The notes below the pieces were generated by a model that saw only the letters and a list, made by a program, of their open reading frames with translations, did no database searches and was not told the DNA's origin. Below, one piece after another: positions 15,934 to 24,907 of a stretch of 64,000 bases of DNA. The stretch comes from Brevibacillus fluminis (lineage in GTDB: Bacteria; Bacillota; Bacilli; Brevibacillales; Brevibacillaceae): positions 105,920 through 169,919 of the forward strand of contig NZ_RHHQ01000018.1 in assembly GCF_003710825.1 (NCBI RefSeq), read 5' to 3'. Position 1 is the stretch's first letter; each line of letters starts with the position of its first letter. A program made the translations under genes and the position numbers.

Positions 15934-16719
15934 TCATTGCTGTACGCTGTGCTTCTCATCCGGCGGACGCTCGATCGCGCCGGTGAAGCCGTTGATATAA
16001 TCGGTTCTGCCATCATGGATGAAACGCCATACGGGCGCGAGCACCTGAATATCGGCATCGTAGTAATAGCCATAGTAGCCAAGCGTGACATCCTCTATCT
16101 TTTCGCCTTGCTTGATAATCTCGTTTTCGACCAGCGACCGGAGTGCGGTATAGGCCGAAATCACCTGCCGTCCCGACCCTTGATTGCGAATATGGACATA
16201 GGTTTGCCGATAACGCTTGATGAGATTATCTTCAACCGTGAACTCCAATGGCGCGACAAATAACGGATACTTGCCGTTATACTGCCAGTAAAACAGACGA
16301 TCCTTGTTGGAAAGGAACCTGTCCGGATGGTAGCTGCTGGCGTAAATGACACGCTGGCCCATCATCTGCAGCCAATCGTCCAGATTCTTCACGTCACTGG
16401 CTGAATACGGCTGGTTAAAATAAGAGACAATCGCCGTTTTTTGCAACGTGATCCGCTGGCCCGGCATCATGTTCATCGGTATTTGAAAGCCCTGGTACTC
16501 GACATTCAAATACTTCATCTCTGGCGACTCCTGTGGAATCTCGGTCAACAGGGTGATGTTTTGCTGTTTGGCATAAAACTCAATATCGCCCGCCACTCCT
16601 TTGGCCGCTTCCGGATTGGCCCACTGCAAGTGGCGTGTCGCCGAAACCTGATACCCGAGGAAGAGATCGAGGACAAGAAAAGCCCAGATCAAAATCGTCT
16701 TCGCTCTACTCCAGTCCAT
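15934..16719 (-). CDS. yycI: Two-component regulatory protein YycI
   Basis: Single-pass membrane protein of 261 residues: helix at residues 8-27 (TILIWAFLVLDLFLGYQ) and a large extracellular domain. In Bacillus, YycI and YycH bind the WalK kinase at the membrane and set its activity. The start overlaps the end of yycH by 14 bases, so translation is probably coupled. Confidence 0.9.
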   Translation of the reverse strand: MDWSRAKTILIWAFLVLDLFLGYQVSATRHLQWANPEAAKGVAGDIEFYAKQQNITLLTEIPQESPEMKYLNVEYQGFQIPMNMMPGQRITLQKTAIVSYFNQPYSASDVKNLDDWLQMMGQRVIYASSYHPDRFLSNKDRLFYWQYNGKYPLFVAPLEFTVEDNLIKRYRQTYVHIRNQGSGRQVISAYTALRSLVENEIIKQGEKIEDVTLGYYGYYYDADIQVLAPVWRFIHDGRTDYINGFTGAIERPPDEKHSVQQ

Positions 16720-18094
16720 GTTCTTTCCCCCCCGCTTTCAGCGAACGGGCGCTGATGACATACTGCCTGCCATCCACCGTCTCTACCACCCATACCGGGT
16801 TTAATTCCACATAGCCTTGGAACATCTTGATTTGGTATGCCAGATACGCATTGTTGACCCGCCGCGTATCGATGTCTTTTGTCCGCAAATAACTGAATAG
16901 CTCGCTGCCCGACAAAATCGTCCATTCCTGATAATCGATATACTTGTCCAAATCCATCAACGATCGCTTCATGCTGACGACTTGTCCATCTTCAAGCGTG
17001 ACGTGGATCGCATCGATCTGGTCGCGGTTCATGCCGATCAGCGGATATGCGCCGACAAAGAGCCGAAACGTGATCTCATCGCCCTGCCCGTCGCCATCCT
17101 CTATTTTTTCAAACAAATATTCATCAGTCCAGCCCAAATGCTGGTTAATGAACGATACGCTTGCCCGCACCTTCTCCTCTTCGGTGACATCCGATTTGCC
17201 TTGCTGGAAAGCCGGATCTGTAAAGGTGATGGATTGCGCACTTTGCCCCATCTGAATGGCCCGACTGCCATCGGTATAAATCGTTGTCCCATCCCGCTCG
17301 ACAATCTGCCTGACCAATGCGCGGTCCAGGAAGAACGCGTCCATCAGCTCGGTTTCCGTGATCGGCAAGTAATTATAGCGATACTGCCTCATGATCAATG
17401 GATCTTTCGGCAAGTAATAGATTTGCCAATACGGATTTGGGCGGTCATACACCGGAACATCCTTGTCCTGCATGGTATTGTCGGCGACGACCTTCAAAAT
17501 CTGCTCGGGAAGCCGTTTGCCCACGGGCAAATACGACTCCTGCAAATCTTTCACGCTCACGACCGTCCGCGCACGCACGACCTGCTTATCGCGTTTGGAC
17601 ATGAACAGGGCAAACACGACGTCATTATCCTTATCGTAGTACAGCCACAGCCGATCCATCTGCTTGAGTTGATCATACACTTCGCCGCGGAATGTAAACA
17701 CCTTATTAATGATGGAAATGGGCACGGAATCGCGGTACAAAATCTCCAAGCCGATTCGATTTTGGGTCAAGTCCTCCCACTCCGCCTTCGACAGCGGATG
17801 TGGTGTGAAATCATAAAAATACCACTTTGCCATTTCCTTCGTAATAAAGCGGTACCAGTCATTGTTGGCGAGTGCCCGCGTGTGCTTGTTATCACCATAG
17901 TGAAAAACAATGGAATCAGGTCGCAGCAGCTCTTCCATTTGTTTTTCTTGGACCTGTTTCGCCTTTGTATAGGTCACCGGCTCGATATATTGGAACTCCG
18001 GCTGGTTATTCCACAAGAGGCTGGTTAACACAAAACTGGTGAGGATCAGCAGATTCAGCAGAACGGTCTTCCCTGACTCAAGCCAATTCCTCAT
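16706..18094 (-). CDS. yycH: Two-component regulatory protein YycH
   Basis: A 462-residue regulator with one N-terminal transmembrane helix (residues 10-28) and an extracellular YycH domain. Known in Bacillus and Staphylococcus to form a complex with YycI and WalK. It overlaps the walK stop by four bases (ATGA) and yycI by 14, showing a tightly coupled operon walR-walK-yycH-yycI-yycJ. Confidence 0.93.
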   Translation of the reverse strand: MRNWLESGKTVLLNLLILTSFVLTSLLWNNQPEFQYIEPVTYTKAKQVQEKQMEELLRPDSIVFHYGDNKHTRALANNDWYRFITKEMAKWYFYDFTPHPLSKAEWEDLTQNRIGLEILYRDSVPISIINKVFTFRGEVYDQLKQMDRLWLYYDKDNDVVFALFMSKRDKQVVRARTVVSVKDLQESYLPVGKRLPEQILKVVADNTMQDKDVPVYDRPNPYWQIYYLPKDPLIMRQYRYNYLPITETELMDAFFLDRALVRQIVERDGTTIYTDGSRAIQMGQSAQSITFTDPAFQQGKSDVTEEEKVRASVSFINQHLGWTDEYLFEKIEDGDGQGDEITFRLFVGAYPLIGMNRDQIDAIHVTLEDGQVVSMKRSLMDLDKYIDYQEWTILSGSELFSYLRTKDIDTRRVNNAYLAYQIKMFQGYVELNPVWVVETVDGRQYVISARSLKAGGKEHGLE

Positions 18095-19911
18095 CGGCCC
18101 TCACCTCGCTTTTCAAACGATATCCAGAAGGTGACGGTCGTCCCTTCGTTCCACTCGCTCTCTATTGCGATTTCACCGCCGTGCGCATGAACCAGCTCAC
18201 GGGCGATCGCAAGCCCCAAGCCTGTACCGCCCTGGCTGCGCGAACGCGCTTTGTCCACCCGGTAAAATCGCTCAAAAATGCGCTTCAAGTCGCGCTTGGG
18301 AATTCCGATTCCGGTATCGCTGATACTGACGTAAATCCGCTTTTGCTGCCAATTCAAGCTCAAGCCGAGCTGAATCGCGCCTCCTTCGGGCGTATACTTG
18401 ATCGCATTGGAGATCAAATTGTCGAGCACCTGGTTGAGCACGTCGGGATCAGCTAGCACGTGCGGTACTTCCTTTGGTATCTCCAACGCAAAGGAAATTC
18501 CCTGCTGCTCGCTCTGCATCGCAAACCGGTCAGCCGCATATTTGAGCAAACGCCCGATGTCGATCTCCTTTTTGTGCAGACGAATCCCTTGCGAGTCGAA
18601 GCGCGAGAGCTGCAGCAAATCGTTGACCAGCCGGATCATGCGCTCTGTCTCCGTCATCGTGACGCGGAGGAAACGATTGGACAGCTCAGCATCGTCCACA
18701 GCTCCATCGACGAGTGCCTCGACATAGCTTTTAATGGTGGTGAGCGGCGTCCGCAGCTCATGGGAGACGTTGGCGACAAATTCGCGGCGCTGCTGCTCAA
18801 GACGCTGCTGCTCGGTGACATCCTGCAGCACCGCGATGATGCCGCCCTTCTTCCCGCTATTTTGCTGCAGCGGAGTAAAGTTTACGCTGAGCATAACGAT
18901 CTCCCGGTTTGCCAGCATCATTTCAATCAGAAGCGGCTCCTCCGCAAAAAGCGGCATTTCGTCTTCTGGGGGCAGTCGCAATACATCATGCAGCGTTTTG
19001 CCTGCCGTTACCACATCGGTCATTTTCGTTTGCAGCATATCTTCGGCAGAAGGGTTCATCAAGATGATCTGCCCGTGTCGGTCGGCGGCGATTACCCCGT
19101 CACTCATGTTGCTAAGGATTCCAGCGAGCTTCTCCCGCTCTTCCTCTTGCTGCAAAATCGCCTCACGCAACCGAATCGTCATATGGTTAAAGGCGACACC
19201 GAGCTGACCGATTTCATCTCCGCTGTACACCTTCACGGCCCGATCAAAATCACCTTCGGCAACCGCCTTGGCCTGTCTGGTCATTGCCTTCACCGGAGTG
19301 GTGATGGTCCGCGCTAACACGACACCAAGGCCAGCCGTAAACAGCAGGGCGATCCCAGTCCCCGTAGCCAAAATGTTGATGATCTTGCGGATGGTCACAT
19401 ACATGCCTTCCATCGATGCGACCATATAGACCGCCCCATAAATGATATTGTCGCCTTTTACCGGTACGGCCAATACTTTGACCCGCTCACCGGTGCGCGG
19501 GTCGATACGCAGCGATTCATTGCGCGTCCCCAGCAGCGCGACCGTCACTTCCGACTGGGTCGTGCGCTGGCCGATGATGCTCTTGTCGTTTCGGTTTGTG
19601 CTGATCACCTTGCCGTTTTGGTCGATGATTTGCACATCGCCCGTCTTGACCAGGCTGTAGACCAGATTGTCGATTCCTGCTTTGTCTTCCTGCGACTGGT
19701 CCTTACCGTCCCGCGCTGCGCGGAAATATCGCTCCACGTTGGCCGCGAGCAGCGTGCCCTGCGTATTCAATGTTTCGGAAAAGTTATTTGTATAGTAGCT
19801 TTCGACCTCACGAGCAAAATAAGCGCCGATAAACTGCATCGCCAGCAGAATCAGCAGCATGTACATTACGACGACTTTCCATTGGATGGTTCGAAGAAAG
19901 CCAAGCCGCAT
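18091..19911 (-). CDS. walK: Sensor histidine kinase WalK
   Basis: Essential sensor kinase of cell-wall metabolism, 606 residues. Order: transmembrane helix (about 10-30), extracellular PAS-like sensor domain, second helix (about 180-205), HAMP linker (TITTPVKAMTRQAKAVAEG), PAS domain (near 265-370), HisKA with SHELRTPLTT (His near 383), and HATPase with N box NAIKYTPEGG, G1 DTGIGIP and G2 GGTGLGLAIA. The start ATG directly follows the walR stop. It phosphorylates WalR to control wall hydrolase genes, probably including the M23 peptidase just upstream (inferred). Confidence 0.97.
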   Translation of the reverse strand: MRLGFLRTIQWKVVVMYMLLILLAMQFIGAYFAREVESYYTNNFSETLNTQGTLLAANVERYFRAARDGKDQSQEDKAGIDNLVYSLVKTGDVQIIDQNGKVISTNRNDKSIIGQRTTQSEVTVALLGTRNESLRIDPRTGERVKVLAVPVKGDNIIYGAVYMVASMEGMYVTIRKIINILATGTGIALLFTAGLGVVLARTITTPVKAMTRQAKAVAEGDFDRAVKVYSGDEIGQLGVAFNHMTIRLREAILQQEEEREKLAGILSNMSDGVIAADRHGQIILMNPSAEDMLQTKMTDVVTAGKTLHDVLRLPPEDEMPLFAEEPLLIEMMLANREIVMLSVNFTPLQQNSGKKGGIIAVLQDVTEQQRLEQQRREFVANVSHELRTPLTTIKSYVEALVDGAVDDAELSNRFLRVTMTETERMIRLVNDLLQLSRFDSQGIRLHKKEIDIGRLLKYAADRFAMQSEQQGISFALEIPKEVPHVLADPDVLNQVLDNLISNAIKYTPEGGAIQLGLSLNWQQKRIYVSISDTGIGIPKRDLKRIFERFYRVDKARSRSQGGTGLGLAIARELVHAHGGEIAIESEWNEGTTVTFWISFEKRGEGR

Positions 19912-20613
19912 TTACGCCGTTCCCCCTACGACGGGATTACGCAGTGTATAGCCCAAACCGCGTCGCGTTATAATGTATTTCGGCTGGCTGGGATCATCCT
20001 CGATCTTTTCGCGCAGACGTCGAATCGTGACGTCGACGGTACGGACATCACCGTAGTAATCAAAACCCCAAACCGCCTGAAGCAAATGCTCGCGCGTCAG
20101 GACCTGGCCCTGGTGCCTCACCAAATACACCAGCAGCTCAAATTCGCGATGCGTCAAATCGAGAATTTCGCCAAGTTTTGCAATCGTATACGAGTGCAGG
20201 TCGATTTCAAGCTCATGCACACGCAGCAAATGACTATCACGGTCCGTCTGTTTCGGTTTTTGTCGACGCAGATGCGCCTTCACGCGAGCAACCAGCTCAC
20301 GCGCGGAAAAAGGCTTCGTCACGTAGTCGTCGGCTCCCAGCTCCAGCCCCAGCACCTTATCCAGCTCCGAATCCTTCGCCGTCAGCATGATGATCGGCAT
20401 ATCGAACGATTGGCGGACGGCACGGCATACATCCATCCCATCGCGTCCTGGCAGCATCACATCGAGCAGGATCAAATCCGGCTTCTCGATTTCCACCAAG
20501 CGGACTGCCTCATCGCCATCGTAAGCGCAGACGACTTGGTACCCTTCTTTTTCAAGCGTAAATTTTAAAATATCGGCAATTGGCCGTTCATCATCGACTA
20601 CCAGGAGTTTCAA
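19912..20613 (-). CDS. walR: Response regulator WalR
   Basis: OmpR-family regulator, 233 residues. Receiver domain with VVDDER, phospho-acceptor Asp51 in LLDVMLPG, and KPFSARELVARV; winged helix with LLVYLVRHQGQVLTREHLL and VDVTIRRLREKIE. It is the DNA-binding partner of WalK. The start is TTG: an AAAGGA touches it, but AAGGAG eleven bases upstream is the better ribosome site. The 5' leader contains a degenerate copy of the dispersed repeat. Confidence 0.97.
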   Translation of the reverse strand: MKLLVVDDERPIADILKFTLEKEGYQVVCAYDGDEAVRLVEIEKPDLILLDVMLPGRDGMDVCRAVRQSFDMPIIMLTAKDSELDKVLGLELGADDYVTKPFSARELVARVKAHLRRQKPKQTDRDSHLLRVHELEIDLHSYTIAKLGEILDLTHREFELLVYLVRHQGQVLTREHLLQAVWGFDYYGDVRTVDVTIRRLREKIEDDPSQPKYIITRRGLGYTLRNPVVGGTA

Positions 20614-20636
20614 TCCTTTTCACACTCCTTCTTATG

Positions 20637-20680
20637 CAACTACGGCTCCGCCAAAAGGAATAGCGCAGCCAATGTATCTA
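20637..20680 (+). repeat. Degenerate half-copy of the two-hairpin repeat in the walR leader
   Basis: Read on the plus strand it aligns without gaps to the reverse complement of 3551-3594: CAAC..CGGCTCCGCCAAAA, then GCG.AGCCA and CTA are shared over 44 bases. The outer stem GGCTcCGC/GCGcAGCC is kept. The second hairpin of the full element is missing. Confidence 0.6.
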
Positions 20681-20695
20681 CTATCAGTTCCACTT

Positions 20696-20740
20696 GCAAA
20701 AACGCTTTTCCTGCCCAAAACCGCATCCAGAAGCAGGAAA
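20696..20740 (-). terminator. Probable terminator of the M23 peptidase gene
   Basis: Minus strand TTTCCTGC and GCAGGAAA around an 18-base loop, followed by AGCGTTTTTGC. It separates the peptidase from walR. The walR promoter probably overlaps its T-run (TTGCAA-N17-TACATT). Confidence 0.6.
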
Positions 20741-20871
20741 GGGCCATCCTCATTTCTGAGTATGACCCTACCACCTTTTTGTCCGATTCGCAAATTCAGC
20801 GAACCCCATTTTGCACTTATTTCAATTAAAAACGCCGTAACGTTTGTGTATTCATGTGTTTGTTTGATCGA

Positions 20872-22377
20872 TTAGCGGCTCAAGTATTTCATCGGGTTTT
20901 GCGGCACACCGTTTTTGCGCACCTCGAAATGAAGGTGGACGCCTGTGGAATCACCTGTAGAACCTTTTACACCGATTTCTTTCCCTTGCTCAACAACTTC
21001 GCCGACCCTTACTTCGATCTTGCTCAAATGGCCATATAAGGTTTGCAGACCATTACCATGGTCGATCAAAATCATGTTTCCATATCCGCCATGCCAGCCT
21101 GCTTCAACCACGCGGCCGTTATCTGCTGCACGGGCGATACCTGATCCTGCGATGTCGATTCCTGCATGCAAGCGTCCCCAGCGCGAACCGAATCCGCTGC
21201 TGATATAACCGCCTGCTGGCCAGCTGATGCGCCCTGTCCCGCGTGATGGGATCACCTTGGAACCACGCTCGATGATTTTGGTTACCGGTTGTGCAATTAC
21301 TTGTTGCGAAAGCATTTCGCGGTCAACCACTTCGCCGTTTTCTCTCGTTACCTGGTATGTGACCTGTTTCTTTCCTTCTTTCCCATCCTGAATGACGTTC
21401 GTTTCCCCTTTTGGCACTTTGGCATTCGTGCGGGTCTCCGTTGAATAGTCAATCATTTCATCCTGTTTCACTTCTTCTACAACCTGAACGGTCACTTTTG
21501 GGCGGATCGCTGTAACATTGATCTTCTGTCCCAACTGCAGCACGGTATTTTCATTCATGCCGGCATTATTTGCATAAATGTCTTTCGACGTAATTCCATA
21601 ACGTTTTGCAATGCAAGTGATGCAGTCGCCTTCTCCAACCGTATGGACAACTTGCTGGGCGGTACCTTTGCTCAGCAAAGCTTCAAGCTTGTCCGCAGTC
21701 AAGACTTCATCGGCAGGAACTGACTCTTCCTCGGTGCTGATTTCTTCTTTAAATTTCACCTGCTTGATGGCACTGTTTTTTGCTACGCTTTCGAGGGAAG
21801 CAGCGGCTACAGCTTTTTTACCGGAGGCGTTCAGTTTCACGCCGGATAGTTTGTCTTTGAGGGTGGTTAAAACGAGTTCAGCTTGCTCCTGGTTTGCCGC
21901 ATACCCGATTACGTCACCATTGACGATGATCTTGGTTGCTTCCACCTGGATTTTTGCTGTTTGATCTAACGTTTTGAGCGTTGCTTCGTTGTCAAACTGT
22001 CCCTTATATAAATTCTCTTCTGTAAAACTTATGTAGTCGGATAGCTTAAGGGTCAATCCGTTATGTTTTTCCTGCTCTTGTTGAAGCTTTTCTTTCTCCC
22101 ATTGTTGGACCACGTCAGGGCTGCTTACAATGCCCACTTCCTTACCATTCACGGAAACGTGGTAAACCGGAATGACATTCGACTGATAATATGCGCTTGC
22201 TGCTGCTCCTCCGACAACCGTGAGCACAAGCCCTGCTGATACGGATAATGCGACTTTTTTGTTGGTAGCTATGTATGTGGATGCAGTCTTTGTAATGGTT
22301 TTCGTATGATGATTAATGGAATGAAGCATCGGTTTCGTTCGCTGCTTCAATCGTTCCATCCAGTTGGAAAACGACAT
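20872..22377 (-). CDS. LysM/G5/M23 cell-wall metallopeptidase
   Basis: A 501-residue exported wall hydrolase. A basic N-terminus leads to one membrane helix (VALSVSAGLVLTVVGGAAA, near 42-62). A LysM domain follows near residue 245 (VVHTVGEGDCITCIAKRYGI), then a G5 domain near 310-385, and a C-terminal M23 lysostaphin-like domain with HAGIDIAG (His/Asp zinc ligands) and HLHFEV. It probably cleaves peptide cross-links of peptidoglycan. The ATG has AGGAGGGGTAAA before it; 31 more codons upstream are open but lack a ribosome site. Its position next to walR makes WalR control plausible. Confidence 0.92.
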   Translation of the reverse strand: MSFSNWMERLKQRTKPMLHSINHHTKTITKTASTYIATNKKVALSVSAGLVLTVVGGAAASAYYQSNVIPVYHVSVNGKEVGIVSSPDVVQQWEKEKLQQEQEKHNGLTLKLSDYISFTEENLYKGQFDNEATLKTLDQTAKIQVEATKIIVNGDVIGYAANQEQAELVLTTLKDKLSGVKLNASGKKAVAAASLESVAKNSAIKQVKFKEEISTEEESVPADEVLTADKLEALLSKGTAQQVVHTVGEGDCITCIAKRYGITSKDIYANNAGMNENTVLQLGQKINVTAIRPKVTVQVVEEVKQDEMIDYSTETRTNAKVPKGETNVIQDGKEGKKQVTYQVTRENGEVVDREMLSQQVIAQPVTKIIERGSKVIPSRGTGRISWPAGGYISSGFGSRWGRLHAGIDIAGSGIARAADNGRVVEAGWHGGYGNMILIDHGNGLQTLYGHLSKIEVRVGEVVEQGKEIGVKGSTGDSTGVHLHFEVRKNGVPQNPMKYLSR

Positions 22378-22632
22378 TTTACCCCTCCTGTAATAAGATA
22401 CCCCCATTGTTTTGTGCCTACTAGCTATTTGTATTATGGTACTTTTTTCCTCTTTTGAAATGTCAAACAAATCTGACTATATGCCTAAAGACAACAACTA
22501 TGTCGAATTTACCACAAAAAAGGTGCCTGCATCAAGTGTAAAATGCTGTCGAATAAGCTCAAAGAATAAGTTTAATAATATGGTCAATAAATAGTCATAT
22601 TTTTACCCAACAGTTCAACAGGAGGGGTAACT

Positions 22633-23001
22633 TTGGAGGAACGTAATATTTTGGCTGGTTTTTTTACGGAGGAAGATGCGGAGAAAGCCGCTAAACAGTT
22701 AAAGCAAAAGGGGTTTGAAACCGTACAGGTAGATCACATTGGCTTGTTTCCGGGAGATGGAACCGATAAGATTATGAACCCCATTTCCGGGGAAATTCCT
22801 AGTCTCGGTTCCCTTACGCTTGCCGGTGATTTTTCTTCAAAAGACGCGAGCATTTTGGCAGCGGCAAATCCGAGCGCGAGTGGAATGGCAGATGGCTCCC
22901 ATGATGGCGTCGGAAGAACCGTTTTGCTGACCGCAGTCGTACCGGAAGAAAGAGGCGATGAAGCTGTGGCAATTATCCGCGCATGTGGCGGCGAAGTGTA
23001 A
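22633..23001 (+). CDS. Small general-stress-like protein of unknown function
   Basis: A 122-residue protein. The first part (ILAGFFTEEDAEKAAKQLKQ, then GFETVQVDHIG) has the ferredoxin-like alpha/beta pattern of YflT/heat-induced stress proteins, and the C-terminal VLLTAVVPEERGDEAVAII repeats it, so it may be a tandem of two such folds joined by a GS-rich linker. It starts at TTG behind AGGAGGGGTAAC. It is divergent from the M23 peptidase and both use the same ribosome-site block. Family assignment is tentative. Confidence 0.7.
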   Translation: MEERNILAGFFTEEDAEKAAKQLKQKGFETVQVDHIGLFPGDGTDKIMNPISGEIPSLGSLTLAGDFSSKDASILAAANPSASGMADGSHDGVGRTVLLTAVVPEERGDEAVAIIRACGGEV

Positions 23002-23052
23002 AAAAGAAGAATGAAAGCCACCTTCTCTGCGAAAAGGAAGGTGGCTATTTTG
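23001..23052. terminator. Bidirectional hairpin terminator
   Basis: AGCCACCTT/AGGTGGCT arms with 13 bases between; short T-run on the plus strand, longer (TTCTTCTTTTTT) on the minus strand. It serves both convergent genes. Confidence 0.6.
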
Positions 23053-23072
23053 AATGAGCAATCATATGATAA

Positions 23073-23276
23073 CTAAACCTCTACCATTGAAGTGATATCG
23101 CGGAGAGCCAACCGGCGGATCGCTGTTTTCTTTTGCTCTTCTTCTTTTGGTTTGAGAATAAAGCATACATAACCTTTGCTGACGTGTGACATTGTTCCGG
23201 AGATTACCAACCCGTTGAACATTTTAACCTCTACTTGTTTGCCTACCAGTGTCATTGCTTTTTGATCGAATCCCAT
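23073..23276 (-). CDS. Small protein with Lsm-like pattern, unknown function
   Basis: A 67-residue protein. The core MTLVGKQVEVKMFNGLVISG followed by MSHVSKGYVCFIL and ALRDITSMVEV resembles the five-strand Sm/Hfq-like pattern (hydrophobic strand, NG turn, closing isoleucine-rich strand), but this is only a visual match. The ATG at 23276 is preceded by GGGGTG; the longer open frame to 23420 crosses the purA terminator and is rejected. It follows purA as a separate unit. Confidence 0.65.
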   Translation of the reverse strand: MGFDQKAMTLVGKQVEVKMFNGLVISGTMSHVSKGYVCFILKPKEEEQKKTAIRRLALRDITSMVEV

Positions 23277-23361
23277 TGATTCAGCACCCCATTCGATTTG
23301 ATATGGGATACCATATGCCCAGATGGGCGCATCTGGTGTCTGTCCCCTAAACTGCACTTCA

Positions 23362-23405
23362 GAAAAAAAAGCAACCGCTCGGACTACGAAGCGGTTGCTT
23401 TTATT
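23362..23405 (-). terminator. Rho-independent terminator of purA
   Basis: AGCAACCGCT/AGCGGTTGCT with a ten-base loop and TTTTTTTT on the minus strand. Confidence 0.9.
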
Positions 23406-23420
23406 ATGAAACGGCACCAA

Positions 23421-24707
23421 TTACACGTAAATGCCGCGCACTACATTTGTTTGTTCACGGTCTGGTCCGACCGAGAAGATGGAAAGCGGAATACCAGTCA
23501 ATTGAGTAATACGCTCCACGTAATGACGCGCATTCTCTGGCAAATCGTTAATGTTTTTCACGTTCGTGATGTCTTCATGCCAACCTGGCAAATCTTCATA
23601 AACAGGTTCACATTGAGCCAGAACCTTCAGGCTTGCCGGGAAGGACTCCAACACTTGACCGTTGTATTTGTAAGCCGTGCAGATACGCAGTGTATCAAGC
23701 CCGCTCAGCGTGTCCAGCTTGGTGATCGCCAAACCGGTAATGCCACTGACGCGACGAGCATGGCGAACGACCACGCTGTCAAACCAGCCGATGCGGCGTG
23801 GACGACCTGTTGTCGTACCGTATTCCGCACCTACTTCACGGATTTGGTCGCCGACTGCATCATGCAGTTCAGTTGGGAATGGACCGTCGCCTACACGAGT
23901 GGTGTACGCTTTTGCTACCCCGATCACTTGATGGATCTTGGATGGACCTACGCCAGAACCGATGGTTACGCCACCGGCAATCGGATTGGACGATGTAACA
24001 TATGGGTACGTACCTTGGTCGATATCGAGCAGAACGCCTTGCGCGCCTTCAAACAGCACGCGGCTTCCATTGTCGATTTTATCATTCAATACAACAGATG
24101 TATCGGTTACATATTGACGAATGATTTCTGCATAGCCCAAGTATTCTTCCAAGACTTCGTTCAAATCAAAGCCTGTAGTGTCATACATTTTTTCAAACAG
24201 ACGGTTTTTCTCAGCCAAGTTGCGTTCCAGTTTGGCTTTGAACTCTTCTGGGTCGAGCAGGTCAGCGATACGGATACCGATGCGCGCCGCTTTATCCATG
24301 TATGCAGGTCCGATCCCTTTGCGAGTCGTACCGATTTTGTTCGAGCCTCTGCTGTCTTCTTCTACGCTGTCCAATTTGATATGGTACGGCATGATGACGT
24401 GAGCACGATCGCTGACACGCAGGTTTTTAGTAGAGACACCAAAGCCATGGAGGTACTCCAATTCGGTTACAAATGCTTTTGGATCGATAACCATACCATT
24501 ACCGATCACACAAATTTTGTCTTTATAAAAGATACCGGACGGAATTAAGTGAAGCTTGTATTTCTGCCCACCAAAAATAATGGTATGCCCAGCATTGTTA
24601 CCACCTTGGTAACGCGCTACAACCTCAGCGCTTTCCGCCAGATAATCCGTAATCTTACCTTTACCTTCATCGCCCCATTGGGTTCCGACGACAACAACTG
24701 TTGACAT
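23421..24707 (-). CDS. purA: Adenylosuccinate synthetase
   Basis: Converts IMP, aspartate and GTP to adenylosuccinate, the first committed step to AMP. The N-terminal GTP loop GTQWGDEGKGKITD, QGGNNAGHTI near residue 36, and the C-terminal IMP/aspartate region TTTGRPRRIGWFD are intact. Length 428 residues fits the family. The ATG at 24707 has AGGAGG nine bases upstream; a TTG two codons earlier is too close to it. It is monocistronic, with its own promoter and terminator. Confidence 0.97.
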   Translation of the reverse strand: MSTVVVVGTQWGDEGKGKITDYLAESAEVVARYQGGNNAGHTIIFGGQKYKLHLIPSGIFYKDKICVIGNGMVIDPKAFVTELEYLHGFGVSTKNLRVSDRAHVIMPYHIKLDSVEEDSRGSNKIGTTRKGIGPAYMDKAARIGIRIADLLDPEEFKAKLERNLAEKNRLFEKMYDTTGFDLNEVLEEYLGYAEIIRQYVTDTSVVLNDKIDNGSRVLFEGAQGVLLDIDQGTYPYVTSSNPIAGGVTIGSGVGPSKIHQVIGVAKAYTTRVGDGPFPTELHDAVGDQIREVGAEYGTTTGRPRRIGWFDSVVVRHARRVSGITGLAITKLDTLSGLDTLRICTAYKYNGQVLESFPASLKVLAQCEPVYEDLPGWHEDITNVKNINDLPENARHYVERITQLTGIPLSIFSVGPDREQTNVVRGIYV

Positions 24708-24771
24708 CGACAAACACCTCCTGATCCTAGTTTCCTAGTCATATTTCTTATCTAGGCAAACAAACAATCTT

Positions 24772-24800
24772 AGTTTACTAAACCAGTTCCACGATGTCAA
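24772..24800 (-). promoter_or_regulatory. Sigma-A promoter of purA
   Basis: Minus strand TTGACA, 17-base spacer, TAAACT, 65 bases before the purA start. Confidence 0.65.
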
Positions 24801-24853
24801 CGAAAAAACCGAACAATAAAAATACACTTCTGCATTAAGGTTCGGAATATAAA

Positions 24854-24892
24854 CAAAAAAAAGAAGAAACGCCTGATTGCGGCATTTCTTCT
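24854..24892 (-). terminator. Rho-independent terminator of the yybS-gdpP-rplI-dnaB operon
   Basis: Minus strand AGAAGAAAtGCC and GGCgTTTCTTCT with a seven-base loop, then TTTTTTT. Confidence 0.85.
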
Positions 24893-24907
24893 CGTAAAAG
24901 CATGTAT

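Noticed and set aside
16982..18028. 348-codon plus-strand open frame
   Set aside because: Antisense shadow of yycH.
18460..20568. Long plus-strand frames opposite walK and walR (285 and 316 codons)
   Set aside because: Mirror frames of the conserved wal genes, without protein-like composition.
23298..24548. 416-codon plus-strand open frame
   Set aside because: Antisense shadow of purA with no recognisable sequence.
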